In this document: one piece after another, positions 14,442 to 23,143 of the stretch
How positions within the stretch are numbered: position 1 is the stretch's first letter
How the letters are laid out: every line of letters begins with the position of its first letter
Assembly: GCA_043813305.1 (NCBI GenBank)
Contig: JBDRLC010000041.1
Location: forward strand, 1-25,306
DNA length: 25,306 bases
Direction of reading: 5' to 3'
DNA from: JAHIZC01 sp043813305
GTDB lineage: Bacteria; Omnitrophota; Gorgyraeia; Gygaellales; Profunditerraquicolaceae
The notes under the pieces: model-generated
What the model was told of the DNA's origin: nothing
Database searches by the model: none
What the model saw: the letters and a program-made list of their open reading frames with translations, nothing else
Made by a program: the position numbers and the translations under genes

Positions 14442-15656
14442 TTAGGAAGCCACCAGTGTATTGATATTAAATATAGGCAAGAGTACTGCTATGACGATGC
14501 CGCCGATAATCAGGCCTAAGAATAAGATAATTCCCGGTTCAAGCAATGAGCTAATCACCTTTAAATCCGCGTCGATCTCCTGTTCATAAGACTCGGCGAT
14601 ATCCTCGAGGACGCTGTCCAGCCTGCCGCCCTCCTCTCCTACTTTGACCATCTGGATAAAGAAATCAGGGAAGATCTTATATTGCATCAGTGCGTGCGAG
14701 AAAGAATCACCGTCCTTGATCTTCTGTACAGCCTGATCCAGCTGCTTGATGTGCGCAGGATTACCTATTACCGGAGCGACAATCTTTAATGCCGACAAAA
14801 GCGTGACACCACTCTTTAATAAGAGTGCTGTGCTGGTAGAGAAATTAGCCACGGATTGTTTATAAACCAGGCGTTTAACTAAAGGCAGGCGATACTGAAG
14901 GCCAGAGATAATGCTGGTACCATCCTTCTTCTTCTTGCGTAGAATAATTGCAGCAAGAATTATAAAAAAAAACCCAACATACCAATACTGCTTAAGGTAA
15001 TCAGCAGTAGTAAGCAGGATACGGGTCGGTAAAGGCAGGCTGCTCTGAAAATCATCAAAGATGCTCGCTAAACGCGGCAGGATAAAAGTCATCATTACAA
15101 AAATAGTTCCGATACCTACGACGACCATAAATATCGGATAAGCCAGCGCCTGCTTTATCTTCATCCGCAAACCTTCCAGACGCTCTAGATACGTCAAAAC
15201 CTGTGCCAGGGCATCCTTTAACTGGCCGGAACTTTCTCCGGTGCGGATGATATTGATATAAAGCAGGGAAAAATACTGGGGATAGCGGCTCAGGCACTGG
15301 GAAAAAGACATACCGTCTTTTATATTCTTGATCATATCTTCAAGCAGGGCCTGCTCTGTGGTGTTAGTATTACCCTCCTTGACTAAACGCAGAGAGCTCA
15401 GCAATTCAACGCGAGATTTAGTAAGGTTATATAACTTCCGGGTGAAGAGGGTTATCTGTTTTAATCCCCATCTCCCGAATTTTTTAGCTCTAAACCCTGA
15501 CCCCCCTCCCGGCTTACCGTCTTGAAACTCTTCGATAGAAACCGCGATCATCCCCTGGCGCTCAAGGTATCCGATCACCTGATCGACATTATCCGCCTCC
15601 ATAGTTCCTTCGAATACGTCATTTAAGCTCTTCTTGGCTTTATATTTAAATCGCAT
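14442..15656 (-). CDS. gspF: GspF/PilC inner-membrane platform protein
   Basis: 404 residues, the usual length for GspF. It has an N-terminal segment typical of the family (MRFKYKAKKSLNDVFEGTMEA...) and two T2SSF repeats (about 68-190 and 270-395), each with the conserved GESSGQLKDAL or GEEGGRLDSVLEDIA motif. Hydrophobic helices lie at about 170-195, 222-240 and 370-398. GspF is the polytopic membrane hub on which the GspE ATPase drives pseudopilus assembly. It starts 3 nt after the gspE stop. No truncation or missing motif is seen. Confidence 0.95.
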   Translation of the reverse strand: MRFKYKAKKSLNDVFEGTMEADNVDQVIGYLERQGMIAVSIEEFQDGKPGGGSGFRAKKFGRWGLKQITLFTRKLYNLTKSRVELLSSLRLVKEGNTNTTEQALLEDMIKNIKDGMSFSQCLSRYPQYFSLLYINIIRTGESSGQLKDALAQVLTYLERLEGLRMKIKQALAYPIFMVVVGIGTIFVMMTFILPRLASIFDDFQSSLPLPTRILLTTADYLKQYWYVGFFFIILAAIILRKKKKDGTSIISGLQYRLPLVKRLVYKQSVANFSTSTALLLKSGVTLLSALKIVAPVIGNPAHIKQLDQAVQKIKDGDSFSHALMQYKIFPDFFIQMVKVGEEGGRLDSVLEDIAESYEQEIDADLKVISSLLEPGIILFLGLIIGGIVIAVLLPIFNINTLVAS

Positions 15657-15659
15657 CTG

Positions 15660-17282
15660 TTATTCCTCTATCTCTACAACCCTCATAATCTCTTCCTGCG
15701 AAGTCAGCCCCTCTTTAACCAACTGCATGCCTGTATCTTTCAGGGAACGCATCCCCTGTTTTTTGGCCTTTTCCTTGATTTCGCGCGAACTCCTGCGGTT
15801 GATAATCATCTCCCGTATTGCATCATCGACTATCAGCACTTCAAAAATCGGCCTTCTCCCCCTAAAACCTGTGTCAGTGCAATTATCGCATCCTTTACCT
15901 TTACATTGAAGGCATAAGAGCCGCACTAACCTTTGGGCAATTAATACATCAACGGAAGATGCAAGCAGGAACGGCTCAATCCCCATATCCAGAAGCCTGG
16001 CAATTGCTGAAGGCGCATCATTAGTATGCAGCGTAGAAAAAACTAAGTGCCCGGTTAAAGCAGAGCGGATTGCCAGATCAGCAGTCTCAGGGTCGCGGAT
16101 CTCACCGACCATCATAATATCCGGGTCATGACGCAGGACACTGCGCAAAGCGCTGGCAAAGGTCAGGCCGACCTTAGGATTAACGTGTATCTGAGTAATG
16201 CCCTCTAGCGCATATTCTACCGGGTCTTCAATGCTGATAATTTTTACCTGCGGTTTATTTAATCTGCTCAAAGCAGCATAAAGAGTCGTAGTCTTTCCGC
16301 TGCCGGTCGGGCCGGTGATCATAATAATGCCGTGCGGTTTCTGGATAAGCTTCTCTAGTTTCTGCAGGCTGTCAGGATCAAGCCCGATCTTATCCAGATC
16401 CAACAAAACCTTGGTAGGCAGAATCCTGATTACGATATTTTCTCCGAAATAAGCGGGGATAATCGAGATTCTTAGATCAACCTCCTCGCCCCCCTGCAGG
16501 CGCACTTTTGCCCTGCCATCCTGCGGCAACCGATGCTCTACAACATCCAGATGCGACATGATCTTCACCCTTGAGACAATCGCCGGCTGAATATAAGAGA
16601 TATCCTCCGGCACCTTCATCTCGCGCAATACTCCGTCGATACGATAACGTAGATGCACTTTATTCTGATAAAGCTCGATGTGGATATCCGTGGCCCGCAT
16701 TTTTATCGCCTCGGATAGAATTTGATTGACGAGTTTAATCACCGAGGCTTCTTCCGCGCTCTTCTCGATATCCTCTATCCTCTCTTCTTTAGGTGAAAGG
16801 ATGCTTTTGTCTTCTCTCTTATCGCTGATAATCTTATCAACCGTACCCGCTACTGCACCATAATATTTACTGATCGCCTGATCGATCTCTGCGCGCGTAC
16901 TTAGTATCCTCTGCACGTGATAGCCCAGATTTAACTTTATGTCCTCTGCCAGCCAGACATCCATCGGGTTGCTGACGGCCACGGTCAACACTTTCTTCTC
17001 GAGTTTTATTGGCATAAAACCAAAGTGCTTCACCAACTTTACCGGCACTGCCTTGATTACCAAAGGAGTAATTTTTAATTCTTTTAAGTGCGGATAGAAA
17101 GGCAGGTTGAACTGTTCAGATAGAGCCTCAAACAACTGTGCTTCTTTTAAATACCCCTTATTAATTAGAACCATCCCCAGCATTTCTTCTGTATCCGGGG
17201 ATTCCTTTAGTGCCTGATCAAGCTGTTCTTTGTTAATAACACCTTTCTTAATCAACAACTCTCCTATCATTCTTACCGCCAT
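15660..17282 (-). CDS. gspE: GspE/PilB assembly ATPase
   Basis: 540 residues. An MshEN/T2SSE N-terminal domain (about 5-140) is followed by the secretion ATPase core: Walker A GPTGSGKTT (324-332), an Asp box (ISIEDPVEY), Walker B (IMMVGEIRDPETAD), a His box (HLVFSTLHTNDA) and the CLQC...CDNC zinc-binding tetracysteine (about 453-464). These are the full set of functional motifs. It powers pseudopilus assembly with GspF and GspL. MshEN domains can bind c-di-GMP, which fits the diguanylate cyclase at the head of the array (inference; the exact ligand motif was not verified). The AAAGGAG ribosome site overlaps the stop of the ATPase beta gene, so the two are translationally coupled. Confidence 0.95.
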   Translation of the reverse strand: MAVRMIGELLIKKGVINKEQLDQALKESPDTEEMLGMVLINKGYLKEAQLFEALSEQFNLPFYPHLKELKITPLVIKAVPVKLVKHFGFMPIKLEKKVLTVAVSNPMDVWLAEDIKLNLGYHVQRILSTRAEIDQAISKYYGAVAGTVDKIISDKREDKSILSPKEERIEDIEKSAEEASVIKLVNQILSEAIKMRATDIHIELYQNKVHLRYRIDGVLREMKVPEDISYIQPAIVSRVKIMSHLDVVEHRLPQDGRAKVRLQGGEEVDLRISIIPAYFGENIVIRILPTKVLLDLDKIGLDPDSLQKLEKLIQKPHGIIMITGPTGSGKTTTLYAALSRLNKPQVKIISIEDPVEYALEGITQIHVNPKVGLTFASALRSVLRHDPDIMMVGEIRDPETADLAIRSALTGHLVFSTLHTNDAPSAIARLLDMGIEPFLLASSVDVLIAQRLVRLLCLQCKGKGCDNCTDTGFRGRRPIFEVLIVDDAIREMIINRRSSREIKEKAKKQGMRSLKDTGMQLVKEGLTSQEEIMRVVEIEE

Positions 17283-17283
17283 A

Positions 17284-18678
17284 TTATTGCTCCTTTATTG
17301 GCCCAATCATATATAATCGGGAATCATCAACATCATCTAACTCTCCGTTCATTATCCTCTCACAGCCATTAAGCGTATCTTCTATGGAAACATATACGCC
17401 TTGTCTTCCGGTATAGGCCTCGGCAGCAAAAAAAGGCTGAGAGAGAAAATTCTGTAGTTTGTGAGCCCGCTCAAAGATTATCCTCTCTCCTGAAGAAAGT
17501 TCCTGTTTACCGATAATCGCCACGATCCTCTCTAATTCTTCGTAACGCCTAAAATGCCGCAATACTTCCTGTGAGATTTCAAAATGCCTTCTACCTACTA
17601 CTCCAGGATTCAACGAACTGGAGGACGATTGCAACGGATCGATCGCCGGATAAAGCCCCCTCTGCACTAAACCGCGGGAGAGAACCAAAAGGCTGTCCAA
17701 ATGAGCAAAAATAGCGACTACAGCAGGATCAGTAAGATCGTCGGCAGGAACATAGACTGCCTCGATAGAAGTGATGCTCGCACTGCCCTTAGAACGTATA
17801 CGTTCATGTATCTGGCTCATCTCGCTATTCAAGGTAGATTGATACCCTCCTTCGGAAAGAATCCTACCCAGGAGGGTTGAGAGTTCGCTTCCGGCTTGTG
17901 CAAAACGGAAAATATTATCAATAAAAAACAACACGTCCTTTCTTTGTTCGATAAGTAATTCGGATAAAGCCACTGCAGTATTTGCGGTTTCAAAACGCGC
18001 TCCGGGAAATTCATTCATCTGCCCGAATATGAGGATTGAATTTTTAAGTATATCCGCCCGCGAGAATTCATGATAAAGCTCATTACCTTCACGTATACGC
18101 TCACCCACGCCCGCAAAGACACAGATACCGCTTTGATAGCTAATGATATTATGAATAATCTCAAGGATTAAGATTGTTTTGCCTAACGCTGCGCCGCCGA
18201 GCAGCCCGGTCTTAGAGCCTTTAATTAAGGGGAATAAAAGATCTAACATCTTAATCCCCGTAGGTATTAGTTCGTATTTGATTTCGATATCCTGATGTAC
18301 CCTGAGCTCAGAAGCAGCAATATAACGGTATACAGGCACTGCCTCGCTTAAGTCAAACTCCCCTTTACCATCTATAGGCTTTGCTAAGGAATTTAAAACC
18401 CTGCCGTAAAGCTGTTTGATATCACCGGGAATTAACAGGCCTTTTTCTTCTACTTTGACCTCCATATTGCGGCCTACGCCATAAGTAAAGCTTAAGGCGA
18501 TACAGCGGCAAATGTTATTCTCGCGATGCTCAACGATCTTGATTATAACTTCCTGCTTATTTAATAATATAATTTTAAGAAGGCTATTTAAACCGGGGAG
18601 GACGACTTCCAAAGGGAATTGTACGTCTATAACTGCGCCATATACTGCGATTACCTTACCTAATTTACTAGTCGCCAT
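17284..18678 (-). CDS. atpD: Divergent F-type ATPase beta subunit
   Basis: 464 residues, normal for beta. Walker A is GGAALGKT (161-168; GGAGVGKT is usual). The catalytic Glu is in GERIREGN (about 192-199), Walker B is FFIDNIFRF, and the VYVPADDLTDPA loop is conserved, so catalysis should be possible. The segment GRILSEGGYQSTLNSEM departs from the near-invariant GRMPSAVGYQPTLATEM, and the DELSEED loop is KQELSSGER. Beta follows gamma here, and its stop overlaps the gspE ribosome site. It is a member of the F1 family but not a typical housekeeping copy; it might belong to an alternative ATPase. No ribosome site is obvious before the ATG. Confidence 0.9.
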   Translation of the reverse strand: MATSKLGKVIAVYGAVIDVQFPLEVVLPGLNSLLKIILLNKQEVIIKIVEHRENNICRCIALSFTYGVGRNMEVKVEEKGLLIPGDIKQLYGRVLNSLAKPIDGKGEFDLSEAVPVYRYIAASELRVHQDIEIKYELIPTGIKMLDLLFPLIKGSKTGLLGGAALGKTILILEIIHNIISYQSGICVFAGVGERIREGNELYHEFSRADILKNSILIFGQMNEFPGARFETANTAVALSELLIEQRKDVLFFIDNIFRFAQAGSELSTLLGRILSEGGYQSTLNSEMSQIHERIRSKGSASITSIEAVYVPADDLTDPAVVAIFAHLDSLLVLSRGLVQRGLYPAIDPLQSSSSSLNPGVVGRRHFEISQEVLRHFRRYEELERIVAIIGKQELSSGERIIFERAHKLQNFLSQPFFAAEAYTGRQGVYVSIEDTLNGCERIMNGELDDVDDSRLYMIGPIKEQ

Positions 18679-18691
18679 CTTTGCTTGTTTC

Positions 18692-19528
18692 TTAGTGCAA
18701 ACCGGTTAATCTCGACGCACAAATCTCGCGAATTGATGTATCAGAAAGGCCATGCAGGTATTTAAAATACTCCAATTCTAACCTCTTATTCAGGCGCTTT
18801 AACTCCTGAAGGCTGGACTCAAGGTGCATAATCCGCGCGGCATACTCTGCGAGCCTACTTGACCATAATATCTGATGAAAGCGAAAACCCAGCCATAACT
18901 GAACCCAAGTCCTGATCACCGAATCAAGATCCGGTTCGATGAGAAATTCTTTTGGCGGCTCCATAACCGCTTTACTTTCAGGCAAAGGGAGCAAAACCTC
19001 AGACTCAACCTGCTGATAGCCTATGTTAATAAACCGGGCATAAACCATATTCACCCTGCCTATCTCTTTTTTTATGAATCTTCTAAACACCACATTTCTG
19101 AGATTCTCTATTTGCTCGGGCTCCAGCTTATCAGAAGGTAAAGGGTGGGTAGAAAAAGGAACCTTGAGATCCTCCAGATACTCCGCTCCCTGCTGGCCTA
19201 ATACCAGTATCTCATCTTTACTTTGCCTTACCTCCATCAGCTTATTAACCAGTAAAAAATTCAGATCTCCGAGGAAGCCTTCATTAGAACTAATCATTAT
19301 GAATACGGTCGGCAGGCTTTCATCGGCATTTAAAAACATATGTTTTAGCTGCATGCTAGAGATTATCTGATGTACTGCTTCAAGAGGATTGGAAAATTCA
19401 GTTAAAGGCCCGCCGCCGGAGCGAAATTGACTAAATTGCAACGTAGCTGCCATCTTCATCACTTCAATAAGGCCGCCTAAATCCTTATTGAATTGCAGAT
19501 TATCCTTTAATTTTGCAATTGGGATCAT
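18692..19528 (-). CDS. atpG: Divergent F-type ATPase gamma subunit
   Basis: 278 residues, the right length for gamma. Both ends form the predicted long helices of the central shaft: GGLIEVMKMAATLQFSQF near the N-terminus matches the TKAMKMVAAAK helix, and the C-terminal RLAEYAARIMHLESSLQEL matches SEHAARMVAMDNA. The middle has the Rossmann-like domain (VFIMISSNEGFLGDLN). The usual first residues (SLREIKRRI) and the last residues are strongly altered. The protein sits between alpha and beta and likely forms the rotor shaft of the same complex. Confidence 0.85.
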   Translation of the reverse strand: MIPIAKLKDNLQFNKDLGGLIEVMKMAATLQFSQFRSGGGPLTEFSNPLEAVHQIISSMQLKHMFLNADESLPTVFIMISSNEGFLGDLNFLLVNKLMEVRQSKDEILVLGQQGAEYLEDLKVPFSTHPLPSDKLEPEQIENLRNVVFRRFIKKEIGRVNMVYARFINIGYQQVESEVLLPLPESKAVMEPPKEFLIEPDLDSVIRTWVQLWLGFRFHQILWSSRLAEYAARIMHLESSLQELKRLNKRLELEYFKYLHGLSDTSIREICASRLTGLH

Positions 19529-19531
19529 GTT

Positions 19532-21001
19532 TTAAGATATGCCGATACTCTGGAAATAGTTTCTGTAGGCCTGGTCTAACTCTGTTTTTACTTCATCGGT
19601 TAGCTCGCCGGTCCGTTCGATTTCTTCTGCAAGGGTAGGGTTACGGTCTAATATAAACTTATAAATTTCGTTCTTAAACTTTTTTAGCTGCTGCTGGCTA
19701 ACCACCTCCAGAATCTTACGCTCAAATGCATAAAAAAGAAGCAACTCTTCCACCAAAGAAAGAGGAGCGCTATTCTCCTGAATCAAGAGTTCGTAAAGGG
19801 CTTTACCTCTCTGCAGCTGCTGGGTTGCCTCGGCAGAAAGCTTTGTACGAAGACGCGTAAGCCGTAATAATGACCTGTATCTTACATACTCATAACGCAA
19901 CCCCTTACTGATATCGCGGATTGCCGGACACTGAACCCTGCTTCCGATACGGGAAACTGAAAGCTCCAAGTCGATCGCCGGCTTAAACCCTTCCTGGAAT
20001 AAACCTGTATTCATATAGATCTGTCCGTCAGTTATAGAGACTAAATTCGAAGGTATGTAGCCGGTAATATCCCCCTGGAGAGTTTCACAAATCGGTAAAA
20101 AGGTCATTGATCCTCCGCCGAACTCCTTCTTCAATCTCCCGGCACGCTCCATAAGCTGTGAGTGTAAGAAGAAGATATCCCCCGGATAGGCTTCTCTTCC
20201 CGGTGCGCGCTCCATTAAAAGCGACATCTGACGGTAAGACCAGGCCTGCTTAGTCAGATCATCAAACACAACTAACACGTCCTTCCCTTTGTACATAAAA
20301 TACTCGCCTAAAGCTGCGGCGGTATATGGAGCAAGATACTGCTCAGCGCTCGATGCGCCGGCGGAGGCGCAGACGAACAAGGTATATTCCATAGCGCCTT
20401 GCTGGCTTAAGAGATGTATTGTCTTCTGAAGAGCACCGTGATTGCCGCCGATCCAACAGTAAATACAGATTACGTCTCTGCCTTTTTGATTAATAATCGT
20501 ATCCAGAGCGATAGTTGACTTTCCGATCTGACGGTCACCTAATATCAATTCGCGCTGGCCCTTACCCAATGGAATAATTAAATCAAGAATTTTGATTCCA
20601 GTGGATAGTGGTTGATCTATGGGCTCCCGCTTCATTACGCCCTCTGCTTCACGGAATACCGGAAACTCATCCGAAGCCTCCACCAACTCCTTTCCGTCCA
20701 ATGGCCGAGCAATGCAATTCACTACTCTGCCGATAAAATTATCGCCTACCGGAACAAATAAAGGCTTACCGACGCTTGAGACTGTCTCGCCGATTCTGAT
20801 ATCATATTCATTGCCAAAAACAATCGCAAAGACCCATTCAGGATTAAACTCCACCACCATACCCTTAGCACCACTCGGAAATTCAATCTCCTGGCCGAAA
20901 AGACAGCTGGGGAATCCCTTGATCTTGATAATCCCCTGCCTGACCTCTTCAACCAGGCCGATTTCTCTGATGTCTAAGGTAGCTATATTTTTATCTTGCA
21001 T
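19532..21001 (-). CDS. atpA: F-type ATPase alpha subunit
   Basis: 489 residues, slightly short because the N-terminal helix that normally contacts delta is missing. Walker A is GDRQIGKS (155-162), and the Arg finger is in SVSRIGSR (Arg351). The IPSNLVSITDGQIY segment is conserved, as is the PAIDLELSVSR motif. Absence of the N-terminal helix is also a feature of N-type ATPases, where the b subunit takes over delta's role; here b carries a delta-like tail. It starts 1 nt after the b-delta stop. Catalytic residues look intact. Confidence 0.93.
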   Translation of the reverse strand: MQDKNIATLDIREIGLVEEVRQGIIKIKGFPSCLFGQEIEFPSGAKGMVVEFNPEWVFAIVFGNEYDIRIGETVSSVGKPLFVPVGDNFIGRVVNCIARPLDGKELVEASDEFPVFREAEGVMKREPIDQPLSTGIKILDLIIPLGKGQRELILGDRQIGKSTIALDTIINQKGRDVICIYCWIGGNHGALQKTIHLLSQQGAMEYTLFVCASAGASSAEQYLAPYTAAALGEYFMYKGKDVLVVFDDLTKQAWSYRQMSLLMERAPGREAYPGDIFFLHSQLMERAGRLKKEFGGGSMTFLPICETLQGDITGYIPSNLVSITDGQIYMNTGLFQEGFKPAIDLELSVSRIGSRVQCPAIRDISKGLRYEYVRYRSLLRLTRLRTKLSAEATQQLQRGKALYELLIQENSAPLSLVEELLLFYAFERKILEVVSQQQLKKFKNEIYKFILDRNPTLAEEIERTGELTDEVKTELDQAYRNYFQSIGIS

Positions 21002-21002
21002 A

Positions 21003-21713
21003 TTAAGAAGGCCTTAAAACCTTGTAGAATCTATTTCTCAGCGTTCCGTCGATTACCAAACCGCCCATCTCTATAATCAGGCCGCTGATCAGCTCCTCAT
21101 CAACCTTTTCATCCATGGTGATGATGTGCCCTATTTTATCCTGCAGGACTTTCTTCAGGCTATTACGCTGATCAGCCTGAAGAGGAAAACACGAAATAAC
21201 CTTAGCTTTATCGGCTGTTACGGTAAATCTTTCTTTAGGAAGTTTTTCTATCTCTTCAATTATATCAGCAAGAAATTGATGCTGTAAATCCTCTTTATTT
21301 TTTGCGGTAAAGACTGTTTTAATCATATTAATCGCAAGATCCAAGCTCTTCTTCTCCATCTCCTTGAAAAGCTTCTCTTTCAGTTCCTTTACATCAAGCT
21401 CTCCCTGTGAAATTATTCTCTCTGCGCCAGCCTTTGCATCCTGCTCCATTTTAGAGCGGAATTTCATTGCTTCCTTCTTCGCAGATTCCAACAAAGCAGC
21501 GGCCTCCTCTTTTCCTCTCTCGACTTCCGCCTTTCTCTCTTCCTGGGCACGCTTCAATTCATCCTTGAGTTGAGCCTCTTTGACTAAATTCTCCTCATGC
21601 AAAGCGTCCAGCCTCTTTACGGCAACGTTGAGATGCCGTGAAAACATATAACGCAATAGAAATATCAACCCGGCAAATGTAAGTATTTGGATTATGATTA
21701 ATTTTATCAGCAT
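21003..21713 (-). CDS. atpF: F-type ATPase b subunit fused to a delta-like domain
   Basis: 236 residues, longer than a plain b subunit (about 160). One N-terminal membrane helix (about 4-22) is followed by a long charged coiled coil (about 38-140), the peripheral stalk. The C-terminal ~90 residues end VDEELISGLIIEMGGLVID and GTLRNRFYKVL, which matches the closing motif of subunit delta (DP-x-LIGG...IDGSVR). No separate delta gene exists in the array, so the fusion probably connects b to the alpha crown. The N-type ATPases known to me have a long b of similar size. Confidence 0.88.
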   Translation of the reverse strand: MLIKLIIIQILTFAGLIFLLRYMFSRHLNVAVKRLDALHEENLVKEAQLKDELKRAQEERKAEVERGKEEAAALLESAKKEAMKFRSKMEQDAKAGAERIISQGELDVKELKEKLFKEMEKKSLDLAINMIKTVFTAKNKEDLQHQFLADIIEEIEKLPKERFTVTADKAKVISCFPLQADQRNSLKKVLQDKIGHIITMDEKVDEELISGLIIEMGGLVIDGTLRNRFYKVLRPS

Positions 21714-21714
21714 T

Positions 21715-21927
21715 TTATTTCATGAATAATGTGTAGATTATTAATAACGCCAATACTGCTATTGCCTCTGCAAATATAAAAGCAAGGATCATCGCTATGA
21801 ATATCTTAGGCGATGCCGAAGGATTACGCGCTACAGACTTAACCGCAGAATATCCTATGATCGCAATCACCGCGGCCGGGCCTGCGGTGCTTAAGAACAT
21901 CGTTAGAATCAAGACGAAATTCTGCAT
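21715..21927 (-). CDS. atpE: F-type ATPase c subunit (ring proteolipid)
   Basis: 70 residues, two membrane helices joined by a polar loop SVARNPSAS (usual RQP motif as RNP). The ion-binding carboxylate is Glu54 in IFAEAIAV. The residue after it is Ala, not Ser/Thr, and the helix-1 position equivalent to the Gln of sodium-binding rings aligns with Ile22-24. The sodium signature is therefore absent, which favours protons if it is a coupling ring. The gene begins 3 nt after epsilon and is followed directly by b-delta; subunit a is not found anywhere in the array. Confidence 0.9.
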   Translation of the reverse strand: MQNFVLILTMFLSTAGPAAVIAIIGYSAVKSVARNPSASPKIFIAMILAFIFAEAIAVLALLIIYTLFMK

Positions 21928-21930
21928 CTA

Positions 21931-22176
21931 TTAAGGCTTACCTTCTCTGCTCTCTATAAGGATCTTCAGGGTGTTGCTCTGCATAAAGGCTATCCCGTCT
22001 TTTATAGAGGTATGAAAATTCGGTTTAGATAGCCTAATCTCCCCATTTTTTAACCTCACTAAAAAAGCCTGGTGAAAATCTAAAACGCACATCTCTCCTT
22101 CCGGAGTCGGTAAACTTACACTCTTTACATTCCCCTCCCAAATCAACTTCCTGGTCTTTAATATACTTACCTGCAT
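21931..22176 (-). CDS. atpC: F-type ATPase epsilon subunit, N-terminal sandwich only
   Basis: 81 residues forming the beta-sandwich of epsilon: ILKTRKLIWEGNVKSVSLPT is the usual start (x-P-x-G-E...), and EMCVLDFHQAFLVRLKNGEI matches GELGVLPGHAPLLTALKPG. The C-terminal helical hairpin that inhibits the enzyme in ordinary bacteria is missing; short epsilon subunits like this occur in N-type and some other F-ATPases. Leading the ATPase genes, 9 nt after the cyclase stop, it precedes c rather than following beta, which is an unusual order. Role by family: anchors gamma to the c ring. Confidence 0.8.
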   Translation of the reverse strand: MQVSILKTRKLIWEGNVKSVSLPTPEGEMCVLDFHQAFLVRLKNGEIRLSKPNFHTSIKDGIAFMQSNTLKILIESREGKP

Positions 22177-22185
22177 ATTTATCCT

Positions 22186-23058
22186 TTAAGCCAGACAGCA
22201 CTTATTCTTTCCGCTATTCTTTGCTTTATACAAAGCTGCGTCTGCTTTCTCAATCAAGCTGGATACATCTTCGGCATCATCAGGATATGTAGCAATGCCA
22301 ATGCTTAACGTCGTCGGTAGATAAATACTGGCCTGTTTGCATAAACGCTCTGCTGCAACATGGGCATTCTTCTTATCTGTCTGCGGGAGCATCACGATAA
22401 ACTCTTCCCCTCCGTAGCGGCAGATGACATCCATTTCACGCATCGAGCTCTTAAGCAGTTTGGCTAATTTACGCAACAACTCATCCCCTGCGGGATGGCC
22501 CTGGGTATCATTATAATTTTTAAAATTATCGATGTCAATCATTAATACCGTCATGTTAGACATAAAACGCTTTAAACGGGCAAACTCCTGTCCGATTGAC
22601 TCTGAAAAATAACGGCGGTTGTATAAACCTGTAAGTCCATCTTTTACAGCCAGTTGCGCATAATGTTCTTTTTCTCTGTCTGATGAGGTCATAAAATACC
22701 TCTCCACTGCAAACTGCGTCACTATCCTGATCTCTGAAGTATGGAAGGGCTTAGTAATATAAGCATAGGCGCCTGCTTCCATTGCCTCTATTGCGGAGTT
22801 GATAAACGTATAGTAAGTGATGATGATCACATTTGTGTAAGGGCTGATCTTATGCACGGCTTCGGTCATCTGCGTACCATTCATCTTACCGCGCATCTCT
22901 GTAATCACTGCGGCAAATTCATTACCCCTTAACGTTTCCAGCGCTTTCTTATGGTCATTGACCAGCCAAACACGATATCCCACTTCCTTAAGGGTCTTCT
23001 CCAGAATCGGAACCGAATCCGGGCTATCTTCCACCACAAGGATATTAACTTCCTGCAT
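22186..23058 (-). CDS. REC-GGEEF diguanylate cyclase with Glu at the phospho-acceptor position
   Basis: 290 residues. The REC domain (1-120) has acidic pocket residues Glu10-Asp11 and Lys103 in ITKPF, but the phospho-acceptor position holds Glu54 (AAVITEMRGKMNG) instead of Asp. The cyclase domain (about 138-290) starts KDGLTGLYNRRYF and carries GGEEF (216-220) with the inhibitory I-site REMD (207-210) at the standard spacing, so it should be active and feedback-inhibited by c-di-GMP. Glu can mimic phospho-Asp, so it may be constitutively on (inference). AGGAGA precedes the ATG; the promoter at 23080-23107 drives it. It heads the array including the F-ATPase and T2SS genes. Confidence 0.93.
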   Translation of the reverse strand: MQEVNILVVEDSPDSVPILEKTLKEVGYRVWLVNDHKKALETLRGNEFAAVITEMRGKMNGTQMTEAVHKISPYTNVIIITYYTFINSAIEAMEAGAYAYITKPFHTSEIRIVTQFAVERYFMTSSDREKEHYAQLAVKDGLTGLYNRRYFSESIGQEFARLKRFMSNMTVLMIDIDNFKNYNDTQGHPAGDELLRKLAKLLKSSMREMDVICRYGGEEFIVMLPQTDKKNAHVAAERLCKQASIYLPTTLSIGIATYPDDAEDVSSLIEKADAALYKAKNSGKNKCCLA

Positions 23059-23079
23059 TGTCTCTCCTTTTAAACATTT

Positions 23080-23107
23080 ATTATACCTCTATTTCCCACT
23101 AATTCAA
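23080..23107 (-). promoter_or_regulatory. Sigma-70-type promoter for the cyclase/ATPase/T2SS array
   Basis: On the minus strand TTGAAT (23107-23102) and TATAAT (23085-23080) are separated by 16 nt. The -10 box is a perfect consensus and lies about 22 nt before the ATG of the cyclase gene, so the leader is short. This is the best-supported promoter for the whole 9.7-23 kb array. Confidence 0.75.
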
Positions 23108-23143
23108 TATAGTTTTTATTAAATTTAATATTAGTTTTTTCTC

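Noticed and set aside
21715..21927. Sodium-translocating N-type ATPase
   Set aside because: The c subunit lacks the helix-1 Gln and the Ser/Thr after the key Glu; only overall architecture resembles N-ATPases.
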